Source: Halolamina rubra (lineage in GTDB: Archaea; Halobacteriota; Halobacteria; Halobacteriales; Haloferacaceae). Taken from it: a DNA stretch of 64,000 nucleotides. The stretch lies in assembly GCF_000739555.1 (NCBI RefSeq), contig NZ_BBJN01000020.1:41808-105807 (forward strand), in the 5' to 3' direction. The translations under genes were made by a program, and so were the position numbers. Each line of letters starts with the position of its first letter. Position 1 is the first letter of the stretch. Below the pieces are notes generated by a model, which was not told the origin of the DNA, ran no database searches, and saw only the letters and a list, made by a program, of their open reading frames with translations. Positions 17,833 to 26,654 of this stretch are shown here, piece after piece.

Positions 17833-18204
17833 TCACTTCCGCGGTTCAACGAAACCCAGTTTCCCAAGAAATACGAGCCAGATGTACCCTAGGAAGCCGA
17901 GAACGAAGAGTTGGTTCACAGCGGATAAGGCCGGGTGAACAAGCTGGGACATTATACTGGGAGTGATAAAGAAGAGGAAGGTCCCACCTATTGCAATCAT
18001 ACCCGTGTATACGGCAGGCCAGAAAGTAGCACCCGCAGCGACACCAAGAAGGGTGATGAGTGTGGCTACATTGAGGACGAGACCGGCGGCAATTGATCCG
18101 TGAAGTTTGAGCGTGATAGCGACAGCAAAGAGGATGCCAAACGAGGGAATGCCGATGATCTTAATCGCACGCTCCCAGCCGTTTTTAGCAGTAGGTGCCG
18201 GCAT
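17833..18204 (-). CDS. Small integral membrane protein
   Basis: 123 residues with four hydrophobic segments (about 15-33, 37-58, 62-81, 95-114) and a short positively charged start (KNGWERAIK). No family recognised. It is convergent with the GIY-YIG gene and encoded in DNA less GC-rich than the core half. No signal that ties it to the neighbouring defence operon; it could be an effector or an unrelated cargo gene. Confidence 0.65.
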   Translation of the reverse strand: MPAPTAKNGWERAIKIIGIPSFGILFAVAITLKLHGSIAAGLVLNVATLITLLGVAAGATFWPAVYTGMIAIGGTFLFFITPSIMSQLVHPALSAVNQLFVLGFLGYIWLVFLGKLGFVEPRK

Positions 18205-18359
18205 CCCGAATCACAATTGAAAATAGGGATCGACTCATGTAAAAATGCCCGGTTGGAAGGGTGATACTCTTCTGATACTGGCCTCTATTTACGTTTTTAA
18301 TGACCATCCCGTTCCTAATCACACATAGTCTAATCACTGTCATCAGGCTGGTTGGTGGG

Positions 18360-18445
18360 CACACCTATTGAGCGGATGTTTCACTCGAAATAGCAGGTAA
18401 TAACCCACCTAGATTTGATGCAAAGATTCGGTAAGTACAGGTGAT
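18360..18445 (+). repeat. 86-bp direct repeat, copy A
   Basis: Matches 19433..19518 in 78 of 86 positions. Shared blocks include cacacctattgagcggatgt, aatagcaggtaataaccc, tagatttgatgcaa and gattcggtaagtacag. The two copies flank the DUF2321-type gene. The 3' block taagtacaggtgat also occurs alone at 17771..17784, and a weaker form (gtaagcacaggtga) near 24407. The gene-free stretch 18205..18588 holds this repeat and the downstream promoter (agtttattta, about 18552..18561), nothing else that I can see. Confidence 0.85.
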
Positions 18446-18588
18446 CCACCTATGGGCAGAAGATTCTAACCTTCCGAACCACGTCAGTCAACCCGGCCGA
18501 GATAACCGAGTAAGTATACAAACCCTTGCAAAGCTTGGGAATTAAATTGCAAAGTTTATTTAGTGATGGGATTGGTCTGGAGTTCTGA

Positions 18589-19302
18589 ATGACAACTTAT
18601 GCTCAGATTTGCCGGAATGGCCACATACTGAACACAAGCCCAAATCCCGAATATATCCAGGAATATCAGTATTGTCAAGACTGCGGAGCTGAGGGCATTG
18701 TTGAATGTCCCGAGTGTAGTGACCAGAAAATCATTGCTTCAGAGCAGAACATACCAACTGAAGATGTTACACAAGGAGATTTAGATCTATTTTGTCGCAG
18801 TTGTGGTGCTGGCTACCCTTGGACTGGCAATGACGGAATGGTAATCCGAGAAGGCGTTTTTGTTGATGATGATTACGTCACTGGTTCCTTTGACCGGCAG
18901 ACAGTTGAGGAAATAAACCGATGTTATCGAATTGGAGCCAATAGCGCTGTATTGGTCCTATATCGCAAATTATTGGAGAATACCATCATTGAGATACTCA
19001 GAGGGCATTATGGAACGGACAGCATTGAGAAGTTCTATGATAATGACAATAGCCAATTTCATCGGTTCTCAGTCCTGATCAGTGAGTTTGATGACAGTAG
19101 AAGCGAATTGAGCCAGTATTCGGACAATTTGACCAACGCTCTCATCGATCAAATTTGGGAGTTCAAGGGGAATGGTGATGCAATGGCACATTCGATAAAA
19201 TATGAAGTTGAAGATGAAGAATTGGAAGAGATGTCCTCCGGGGCAGCATATGTAGCCAATGTTCTGCTCCAGGCGAGGAACGAGGTACAGCGCGCAAATT
19301 AG
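18589..19302 (+). CDS. DUF2321-type zinc protein with C-terminal helical domain
   Basis: 237 residues. The N-terminal 75 residues resemble DUF2321: YAQICRNGHILN, then zinc-binding pairs CQDCG, CPECS and CRSCG. The C-terminal half (IGANSAVLVLYRKLLENTIIEILRGHYG; NALIDQIWEFKGNGDAMAHSI) is helical and resembles DUF4145-like domains that often accompany nucleases in defence islands (inferred). The gene is AT-richer than its neighbours, with codons such as ATA and AAT that are rare in the core half, so it was acquired from another source. A TATA-like agtttattta 27-37 bases upstream suggests a leaderless transcript. Flanked by 86-bp direct repeats. Confidence 0.72.
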   Translation: MTTYAQICRNGHILNTSPNPEYIQEYQYCQDCGAEGIVECPECSDQKIIASEQNIPTEDVTQGDLDLFCRSCGAGYPWTGNDGMVIREGVFVDDDYVTGSFDRQTVEEINRCYRIGANSAVLVLYRKLLENTIIEILRGHYGTDSIEKFYDNDNSQFHRFSVLISEFDDSRSELSQYSDNLTNALIDQIWEFKGNGDAMAHSIKYEVEDEELEEMSSGAAYVANVLLQARNEVQRAN

Positions 19303-19432
19303 AGGTTGCACGTAAGCTCTGATATGACGTTTCGACTGGGAATTTGATACGCCCCTTGATCAAAATAGACTCAATATTCAACTCGGTGCTCAGAATATCT
19401 CTATGAACTGGAATGGCCCCGGTGTTCAATTT

Positions 19433-19518
19433 CACACCTATTGAGCGGATGTATTACCCAAAATAGCAGGTAATAACCCGCTTAGATTTGATGCAACGAT
19501 TCGGTAAGTACAGTTGAT
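19433..19518 (+). repeat. 86-bp direct repeat, copy B
   Basis: Second copy of 18360..18445, same orientation, eight mismatches, 1073 bases downstream start to start. It lies just after the end of the DUF2321-type gene and before the 3' end of the HNH gene remnant. Confidence 0.85.
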
Positions 19519-19525
19519 GTAGCCT

Positions 19526-19799
19526 CTACTCCCACTGGCGATCCTCTGGTACATTTTCGGGAGTTAGGTCGGCCCGGAACTCTTCACTCATGTGAATTTT
19601 GTTGTGACAAGATTTGCAGACGTAGATCGTTTTTTTCAGGCTCATAGCTGATATGATGCTCAACTCGTTTACCATAATCCTCGCATACCTCACATATTCC
19701 GGAGCTTCCAGCCTCAATGTGGGTGGTTGTTACTTCATTCTGCGCGTAATGGTCTGCCCATTGGCCCTCTGTCATGTCCTCGGGAATGTCGCGGGTCAC
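19526..19799 (-). pseudogene. HNH endonuclease, frameshifted at a 7-base A run
   Basis: Two overlapping frames together make one HNH protein of about 90 residues. Upstream frame: MTRDIPEDMTEGQW at the start (GTG at 19799), then CEVCEDYGKRVEHHISYEPEK. Downstream frame: KKTIYVCKSCHNKIHM to the stop at 19526. The join lies at the run of seven A on the minus strand (plus-strand T run 19630..19636); removing one base gives EPEKTIYVCKSCHN, the expected Cys2-HH-Cys2-HNH arrangement. The total length is one base too long, as expected for a single insertion. It is either a true frameshift, a sequencing error in the homopolymer, or a slippage site. HNH nucleases of this size are common in phages and plasmids. 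Confidence 0.75.
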
Positions 19800-20213
19800 A
19801 CATTACTTGAATAGCTTAAGACCAATAGTAATTACTCCTGAATCTCACCTAAAACAGCGTTTTTAGCGCCTCTATCCTCTATTTTCTCCCGTCTTTTTCG
19901 GGGTGAGAATTCAACAGTCGAGTAAGACGTGGAATCGATAACGAATTGTCTAGTAATTTTAGCTGTTTCAAATGTAGATACGTATCACAAACATCACTGA
20001 TATCTCTTGAGCCATTGTCCAATAATTGGAACCCAGATCTCCCACCCCATTCCTCGGCTCGTTCATTCTATAGTAAGGCTGAATTGCGGGTGTGTCTCAT
20101 ACCAACCGGCTTCCGGGAATCGGGGGGGAATCGGAAGCTCGACGCTCGATCAGCGCCGATGACACCCCTAATCCGGACCAATTTCGACCGTTCTCGACGG
20201 AGATTCTTCCGGG
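19800..20213. other. Gene-free stretch before the first recombinase
   Basis: No coding region is convincing in these 414 bases, which are AT-rich on the left and GC-richer on the right. The segment 20115..20145 (cgggaatcgggggggaatcggaag followed by ctcgacgc) recurs just upstream of the second recombinase copy at 25279..25305, so homology between the two copies begins before the coding region. Confidence 0.5.
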
Positions 20214-20237
20214 ATGCCGGCAAAGGGGAAGCTATCC

Positions 20238-20825
20238 ATGATGACCGAAGAGTACGAGGATCAGGCTGGTCGCCGAGTGTGGCTGAGTCGTGACGAGGTC
20301 GACGCGCTGCTCGAGGTCGTCGACGACCCGCTACGGAAGGTCGCGTTCAGGCTCGCGGCTGAGTGTGGGCTTCGGACTCATGAGATCGTCGCGGTCACGC
20401 CCGATCACGTCGTCGACGGTGGGGAAGCGGGGCAGATGCTGGTCGTCCCTGAGGGGAAAGGTGAGAAGTATCGCGAGGCACCGATCCCCGGCTCGCTCGC
20501 AGATCTCGTCGACGCCGCAGCGAGCTTCGGTGGCGTCGATGCTGGCGAGGTCCTCGTCGATCGTTCGACGCGAGCACTTCGGAACTGGGTCGAGGCAGCT
20601 CGAGGACAGTTGGCCGATGGGACTGGTGAAGACCGTTGGCGGTACCTGACATTCCACGATCTCCGGCGTACCTGGGCTGGGCAACTCGCCAACGCCGATG
20701 TCGACGAGACGATTGCACTTCGGTGGGGCGGATGGAACGACCTCGATACGTTCCTCAACCACTACCGTGGTGAGGCGACTGAGAAGGCGCAGGCGAGGGA
20801 GCGTACGAAGGTTGATTGGTTATAA
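20238..20825 (+). CDS. Tyrosine recombinase / integrase, short form (copy 1)
   Basis: 195 residues from the ATG at 20238 (another ATG at 20214 is in frame). It consists of little more than a catalytic domain: GLRTHEIVAV with the first Arg, VPEGKGEKYREAPI with the beta-hairpin Lys, HDLRRTWAGQLA (His-x-x-Arg), and WGGWNDLDTFLNHYRG with the second His/Trp position; the nucleophile Tyr is in NHYRG. The N-terminal core-binding domain usual for integrases is missing or very short, as in many haloarchaeal recombinases. A degenerate second copy lies at 25258..25830. Together they bracket the KAP, ftsZ2-like and HMCES genes. Confidence 0.82.
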   Translation: MMTEEYEDQAGRRVWLSRDEVDALLEVVDDPLRKVAFRLAAECGLRTHEIVAVTPDHVVDGGEAGQMLVVPEGKGEKYREAPIPGSLADLVDAAASFGGVDAGEVLVDRSTRALRNWVEAARGQLADGTGEDRWRYLTFHDLRRTWAGQLANADVDETIALRWGGWNDLDTFLNHYRGEATEKAQARERTKVDWL

Positions 20826-20984
20826 ATTCAGGGGCATAACCTACCAAATACCCCTGACTTTGGCAGGGTGAGTTTATTAGTACTCCAAACTCCTGACTTC
20901 GCCGAGTCGTACGAAAACAATACGATAGTACCGACGTATTCAACAAGATTATCCTCGCGATAATATCTCATGTTGGGATCTGGC

Positions 20985-23018
20985 TCAGTCGAGAATTTCC
21001 GTGTCATCCATATCACGAAGTTCTGCAAGAGAACGTTGCCACTCTTCCCATTGTGTTTCGCCGCTCTCGTTGATTGCATCAATGGTTTTGAGCTGTTCCT
21101 CCAGAACTTCTGTAAGACCCTCAAGTGAATCAACAGCCCAAACACTTCGAGATATGGGGGAATCGATGAACTCTGTCTGAGGATTTAACGATATGATCTG
21201 GAGTTGCTCGGGTGCATTCTCACAGAGTCTCTGGAACCACGTTTTGGCGAGTAGGCTCGGATCCACTATCCAAATGAAGGAGTGATACAATTCACTGACC
21301 TCCGCTACCGGCTTTTGTTTCGCATCGTGGAAAACACTAAGTTGTAAATCGATATCTAATGCATCAGAAACCGCCCGCAACTCTGTCTGGATAGTATCCG
21401 GATCATACGAAGCCTCGTCGAAGAATGCAATTTGTACACGGTATTCCATCTCCTCCTGATCCGAGCGTGCGGGCCGGTCAACTCGGGGAGAAATCCTTTT
21501 CAAATCGACGATTGACACATTTTCCATTCGATAGCGCTTCCCCGCCCCATGGGCCAATAGTTCCAGCAATGCATCGGTGTCTGCCCACGACTTGAGCACG
21601 TCATATTCTTCAATATTGTATTCCTCCCCATTTGCGTATCCTGACACACGATTGAGGGCTGTAGGATCGTTTGCCACTGTTGTCACGAACGAGGGCCAGC
21701 GAATACTGATAACAACAAATTTTGCTAACTGAGGCAATGTAATCATATCTCCAACAGGGTTATCCCCTACTCCGGCAAGAAGTCCCTCAGACTCGGCAAT
21801 GACGGCTCTTAGCCGATATAAATTTAGGAACCGCTTCACTTGCCTTGGATTATTGCCTAGTGCGGGAGCTGCCATTTCTACAATATCATCAAGCGTCGTT
21901 TCGAAACGAGGCGCAAGATCTCTTTCCCAAAGAGATTCGATGTCCTCTTCATTTGTCTGCTCAGCATCCACGTCAGCGTCGAGGACATCCTCTCTAACGA
22001 GTCTCTGAATGTCCTCTCCCTTTGGTTCGGGTACAACAAACGGAATTTGAATGAATTTCTCCAAGTATCGGTATCCAAAATCAATGGAGTCATCGTTATC
22101 GGGTTCATCTTCCAAATAATCAAGAATTTCATCGTGCTTCGCGGTGATTCCTGCTGCAACGCGTGCACGATCTAATCCGAGAACAAAAACCACGTTAGAG
22201 TCATCCGAGACCATTAGGTTAATTGACCGCATCAGATCAGCCGCTCGCGGGACAGTACAGCGGTCAAGGTCATCCATGAATACATAGACTGGCTCACCAG
22301 GAGCGTATACATCTAGAATCCGTTCCAGGTCGGATTGGAACGATTCCAAGAACTCTGTCCGTTCTCTGTAAGAGGAGTTGTCGAACTGTTGTTCGAACGA
22401 TTTGTTTATTGATGTAGTCCAAACATCATAGGCTCGCCTCCCAAGATCGGCAACTGCAACAGCCCCGACAATAACCCCACTTGTCCCCAGCCAGAAACGC
22501 AGACCCATATCATTTGTAGAGAAAACCGAGATTATCCAGTCGATTCCAATTTCAATCCAAATATACAGGGATATGCAGACACCAATGACGGTTAGAATAA
22601 AAACAGATGCGAGCTTGATCAGTGATGCGTTGCTCGTTTCAGAGAGAAGCCGTCTCCCAGTGATTTCAGTGTAGCGCGTAGGACGTTGGGTGAGGGAAGC
22701 GCTTTGTTTGAGTGAATTTACAAGAGTAATCGCGAAGGAGGCCCAAAGCGCTTCTTGGCCTTCATGCCGCCACGGATTGAATTCTACTGTAGTTTTTCCC
22801 TCTTCCTCCAAATCTTTTCGTAATTGTTTCATAAAGGAAGACTTCCCGCTTCCCCATTCTCCCTCAATAGAAAGCGTTAGCGGGGCAGTAGTCTCCTCAT
22901 GAGTAAGGAAATATTTGACAGCAGAAACATAGGGTCCAAAACCAAGTTGGTCCTCCGCCGACGGATGATCATCCGTAGCACCAAAGGGCGCATTTTCATC
23001 CGCCTCCTCTTCCGGCAT
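20985..23018 (-). CDS. KAP-family P-loop NTPase with membrane insertion
   Basis: 677 residues. Walker A EGEWGSGKSSF at about 52-62, the KAP-typical FNPWRHEG at about 80-87, then two hydrophobic segments at about 133-165 and 174-192 inserted between Walker A and Walker B, and Walker B VYVFMDDLDRC near 245. Downstream NPRQVKRFLNLYRL is the conserved KAP helix that senses nucleotide. The C-terminal 250 residues are not assigned (TELRAVSDALDIDLQLS, FIWIVDPSLL look like a receiver or Toll-like alpha/beta fold, inferred). KAP NTPases are membrane-associated and occur in antiviral and plasmid-linked loci. Here it is convergent with the recombinase and in line with the ftsZ2-like gene upstream. Confidence 0.85.
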   Translation of the reverse strand: MPEEEADENAPFGATDDHPSAEDQLGFGPYVSAVKYFLTHEETTAPLTLSIEGEWGSGKSSFMKQLRKDLEEEGKTTVEFNPWRHEGQEALWASFAITLVNSLKQSASLTQRPTRYTEITGRRLLSETSNASLIKLASVFILTVIGVCISLYIWIEIGIDWIISVFSTNDMGLRFWLGTSGVIVGAVAVADLGRRAYDVWTTSINKSFEQQFDNSSYRERTEFLESFQSDLERILDVYAPGEPVYVFMDDLDRCTVPRAADLMRSINLMVSDDSNVVFVLGLDRARVAAGITAKHDEILDYLEDEPDNDDSIDFGYRYLEKFIQIPFVVPEPKGEDIQRLVREDVLDADVDAEQTNEEDIESLWERDLAPRFETTLDDIVEMAAPALGNNPRQVKRFLNLYRLRAVIAESEGLLAGVGDNPVGDMITLPQLAKFVVISIRWPSFVTTVANDPTALNRVSGYANGEEYNIEEYDVLKSWADTDALLELLAHGAGKRYRMENVSIVDLKRISPRVDRPARSDQEEMEYRVQIAFFDEASYDPDTIQTELRAVSDALDIDLQLSVFHDAKQKPVAEVSELYHSFIWIVDPSLLAKTWFQRLCENAPEQLQIISLNPQTEFIDSPISRSVWAVDSLEGLTEVLEEQLKTIDAINESGETQWEEWQRSLAELRDMDDTEILD

Positions 23019-23082
23019 ATTCTATGGATTTATATCACCAATACAAAATAGTTATCCTACACAAAATCACATCCCTCCTTCC

Positions 23083-24236
23083 TTACGTGGTATCATCTAC
23101 TCCATCATCGCCTCCATTGCTATCAACTCCCACGCCTTCGTTAACACTAACTGACGAATCTGTGGGTGAGTCGCGCATTGTTTCACCTGACCCTTCTGCC
23201 CGATCTTGTGTGTTTGCTTCAAAAAGCAGATGATCCTCTATACCAGCCATAATTGCCATAACTCTCACTTTTCCTTGATAATTTTCTTGGATGCGAGCGC
23301 CCCAGATTATGTTCGCGCCAGCTTCAAGTCGTTCCGTAATATTCTCGGCGATAGTCTCTGCATCCTTTAGAGATAGGTCCGGGCCCCCAGTAATGTGGAT
23401 CATCCCACTGCTCGCACTGCTATAGTCGACATCAAGTAGCGGATGGTTCAGTGCGTCGTCCACCACTTCCTCACTTTTGTTCATATCTTCCGTTTCACCA
23501 ACAAGCATCACTCCTATGCCACTTTGGTTAAGAACAGTGGCAACGTCTGCGTAATCCAGGTTTATTAGAGCTGGTTCGGTAATCGTCTCTGAAATCCCTT
23601 TAATAGTCTCGGCGATGATTTGGTCCATTACCGAGAATGCCTTCCCGATCGGAAGATTAGGTACGTAGTCAAGTAGCTGATTGTTGTCTAGGACGATTAT
23701 AGAGTCGGCCTGTCCCGCAAATTCTCCAGTCCTTCTTCGGCTTTTACAGTACGGGCACGCTCGACGTTGAACGGCGTCGAGACCATTCCGACCACGATAG
23801 CACCATGCTCCTTGGCGATCTTCGAGACTACTGGAGCTGCACCGGTCCCGGTTCCTCCCCCCATGCCTGCAGTGACAAAGACAAGATCTGCTCCATCCAA
23901 TATGCTCTGAATCGTTCCCTGAGCCATCTCAGTGGCACGCTCAGCTAGGGCCGGATCGCCCCCAGTACCAAGTCCATTTGTAAGAGATTTTCCGATCAAA
24001 AGCCTCGTATCGGCCTCAATCATCTTTAGGTGCTTTTTATCCGTATTGATCGCGATGGTATCTGCACCTTCTACCCCTATATTATACAGGCGGTTTACGG
24101 TGTTGTTTCCCGCGCCTCCACAGCCCACAATGACAACCCGGGGATCGACAAAATCATTTGTATCGTCATTGCTATCGCTCAGGTCTCGGGATTCTTGCTC
24201 AGCATTTTTGAGCGCATTCTCAACGATGTCTTCCAT
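23083..24236 (-). pseudogene. ftsZ2-like: Extra FtsZ2-like tubulin-family GTPase, single-base frameshift
   Basis: The GTPase half (24236..23697 frame) has [26 protein letters not shown], the tubulin signature [10 protein letters not shown], and [22 protein letters not shown]. The second half (stop 23083) has [14 protein letters not shown], the T7 loop region [24 protein letters not shown] and [16 protein letters not shown] one-base deletion near 23711 separates them; restoring it gives [33 protein letters not shown] and a protein of about 384 residues, normal for haloarchaeal FtsZ2. The sequence is far closer to FtsZ2 than to FtsZ1 or CetZ. The C-terminal tail is short and Asp/Gly-rich, without the usual long linker. 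An accessory-region location suggests an acquired additional copy; either a pseudogene or a consensus error. Confidence 0.85.
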
Positions 24237-24551
24237 AGTATCTACAAGACATCAGCGAAGGCTCAGACAATGACTGATTCATCATCGATTGTTGGTTTTA
24301 GGCTGCTGAATCCGATGGCGATTATCTCTAATTATTCGTTATCACGCAACCTACTAATAGTTCTGCTGCTAATCATTTGATATTCTGAGAAGTGTTTTCT
24401 TAACGAGTAAGCACAGGTGAACCACTCAATGAGTGACTGTTGGGCGACTTTTCTATTGTCGCCTGCCTCACGTTGAGACTCCCCTATTGAACTTTCTTGA
24501 TCAACAGTTGAAGGCCTCACTCTTAAGCCGGGCCACTCCCTCAGCAGTCAT
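24237..24551. other. Divergent intergenic region between ftsZ2-like and HMCES genes
   Basis: 315 bases, AT-rich, no gene seen. A TATA-like ctcttaag at about 24515..24522, 30-37 bases before the ATG at 24552, suits a leaderless HMCES transcript. The sequence gtaagcacaggtga near 24407 weakly resembles the end of the 86-bp repeats at 18.4 and 19.4 kb. Confidence 0.4.
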
Positions 24552-25243
24552 ATGTGTGGTCGGACGTCCCTCGCTGCCCAGGTCGGCACCCTAAGCAACC
24601 GGTTCGGAGCGTCTCCGTCAGACGGTGTCACCATCAGCCTCGGTACAACATTGCTCCTCGGGAGGATCTCGTCGCCATTACGAACGACGCACCAGAGACG
24701 ATGGGTCACCTCGAGTGGGGGCTGCTCCCGCACTGGGCCGAGGATCCAGACGACGTCCCACGACCGATCAACGCGCGCTCGGAGACCTCCGTCGAGAAAC
24801 CGATGTTCAGGGACGCCTTCGAGAAGCGCCGATGTCTGCTGCTCGCCGATGGGTTCTACGAGTGGAAGGGGCGACGTGGCAGCAAACAACCGTACCGCAT
24901 CGAGCGGCCAGATCGGGAGCCATACGCGTACGCTGGACTCTGGGATACCTGGCAGCAGAAGGGAGAGGCAGTTGGCACCTGTACGATCCTCACGACGGAG
25001 GCAAACGACGTCGTCGCTGACATTCACGACCGGATGCCCGTCATCCTTGAGCCCGGAGAGGAGAAGAACTGGCTCAACGGGGCCGGCGTCGACGAGCTAC
25101 AGACCCTCTGCAAGCCTTACCCGGGTGATCTTCGTGCCTATCCCGTGTCGAAACGGGTGAACAACCCGCAGAACGACTCAGCTGATCTGCTGGAGGAGAT
25201 CGACATCGGGGAGCAGTCTGGTCTCAGCGATTTCGGCTCCTGA
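24552..25243 (+). pseudogene. HMCES/YedK (SRAP) DNA-protein crosslink protein, frameshifted
   Basis: The family crosslinks to abasic sites in single-stranded DNA through Cys2. The first frame from the ATG at 24552 has the invariant MCGR start and NRFGAS; the second frame has QPRYNIAPRED, HLEWGLLPHWA, PINARSETSVEK, CLLLADGFYEWK, and VADIHDRMPVIL (catalytic His), ending at 25243. The two join near 24633, where one base is missing (a codon reading Tyr before QPRYNIAP is expected). Corrected length about 230 residues, normal for archaeal SRAP proteins. All active-site residues (Cys2, Asn in RYNIAP, Glu in NARSE, His) remain. Either a real frameshift or a consensus error. Its presence inside the recombinase-bracketed block fits a role in protecting mobile DNA during replication. 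Confidence 0.82.
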
Positions 25244-25257
25244 ACCTCAATACTTCT

Positions 25258-25830
25258 GTGAGTGACTTTGGCGAACTTCTGGGAACCGGGGGGAATCGGA
25301 AGGTCGACGCGCTGCTAGAGGTCGTCGACGACCCGTTTCGAAAGGGCGCGTTTCAACTCGCCGCAGAGTGTGGACTCCGGACTCACGAGATCGTTGCAGT
25401 CACGCCGGACCACGCCGTCGATGGTGGCGAGGCGGGGCAGATACTTGTGGTTCCAGAGGGGAAGGGAGAGAAGTACCGCGAGGCGCCGATCCCTGACGCG
25501 CTCGCAGATCTCGTCGACGCCGCAGCGAGCTTCGGCGGCGTCGACGGCGGCGAGGTCCTCGTCGATCGTTCGACGTGAGCGCTTCGGAACTGGGTTGAGG
25601 CCGCACGAGGGGAGTTGATCGATGAGACTGGCGAAGATCGTTGGCGGTATCTGACGTTCCACGATCTCCGGCGCACCTGGGCCGGGCAGCTGGCCTACGC
25701 CGATGTCGACGAGACGATCGCGCTGCGGTGGGGTGGCTGGAACGACCTTGATACGTTCCTCAACCACTATCGCGGCGACGCGACGGAGAAGGCGCAAGTG
25801 CGGGAGCGTGGGAAAGTGGAGTGGTTGTAG
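25258..25830 (+). pseudogene. Tyrosine recombinase copy 2, broken
   Basis: Nearly the same sequence as the recombinase at 20238..20825 but inactive. The 5' region lacks about 160 bases: the upstream block cgggaaccggggggaatcggaag joins directly to gtcgacgcgctgctagag, with the junction at a tcgacgc that is present at both ends of the missing piece in copy 1. A CGA codon of copy 1 is TGA here (25576..25578), splitting the frame after VLVDRST. The rest (HDLRRTWAGQLAYADVDET, GGWNDLDTFLNHYRG) is intact to the stop at 25830. Same orientation as copy 1, 5.0 kb away. Confidence 0.85.
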
Positions 25831-25856
25831 TAAAAACTCTAGTAACGTGAAGTGGG

Positions 25857-26552
25857 CTAATTCACTTTTGGTTGTCCGGTCATCTCTTCTTGCGGGTTGA
25901 TCCATAGCTTGGGGGTCCTTTTCATTACCTCTGAGAATTCATCTCCCCGTTCATAGTGTCTAACCGACATATCCGTGATGACTGTCTGATGCTCTCCCAT
26001 CTTGTCAGAGTACATTACCGAAAACGCAATTGCGAGATTATCTGTTGTTTCTTCCGATTTTGCCCATTGTGTAAAGGGTACCCATCCCCCATTAGAACTC
26101 GGGACCAACTGTGGAGCAGAGAAATCCACCGCCTTCTCATTAGGTTCTAAATAATTGCTGGATGAGGATCTATCACCCGGTCGACCGAGGGGAGCTCCGT
26201 AACCAAGTGAATCAATTCCATCCCTCATTTTCTCTTCTGCTTGTTCAAACTCCGACTTCTCTATGAATTTAACCCATATGCCGTAGCGGATGTCTGTGAG
26301 ACGCCCTTCCCCAATATTTGAAAGAGTGATTCTCATCCCATAATCTGCGATCGATGAGGATGAGTCATCTTCATCTGAAAATATAACCCATCTATCCAGT
26401 ATCGGCTCTGGTTTATGAGATAATTCTCTCATCTCATGTTGCTTTGCCATTATGTCTGTTTGTCTATCTTGAATATTCTTGTTTTCACGGTAAAGATAGA
26501 CGAGTGCGATGCTCAATGCCGAATTAACAATCAATGAGATGTATTCGATCAT
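25857..26552 (-). CDS. Hypothetical membrane-anchored protein
   Basis: 231 residues. One N-terminal hydrophobic helix (residues about 4-20, ISLIVNSALSIALVYLY) followed by a coiled-coil-like stretch (ENKNIQDRQTDIMAKQHEM) and a soluble domain with beta-strand pattern (YGMRITLSNIGEGRLTDIRYGIWVKF, then FSVMYSDKMGEHQTVITDMSV). The architecture of one TM helix, short helix and a cytoplasmic immunoglobulin-like sandwich is frequent in archaeal cargo regions. No function can be assigned. AT-rich codons relative to the core half. Confidence 0.65.
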   Translation of the reverse strand: MIEYISLIVNSALSIALVYLYRENKNIQDRQTDIMAKQHEMRELSHKPEPILDRWVIFSDEDDSSSSIADYGMRITLSNIGEGRLTDIRYGIWVKFIEKSEFEQAEEKMRDGIDSLGYGAPLGRPGDRSSSSNYLEPNEKAVDFSAPQLVPSSNGGWVPFTQWAKSEETTDNLAIAFSVMYSDKMGEHQTVITDMSVRHYERGDEFSEVMKRTPKLWINPQEEMTGQPKVN

Positions 26553-26654
26553 TGTCTTACCAGTATAGATTATTGGTTCAACCTTTTAAGCTCCACATTC
26601 TTATCGGACCTAACAATCTTGGAGGCCTTGACGCCTGTCGTCGACATACTAGGT

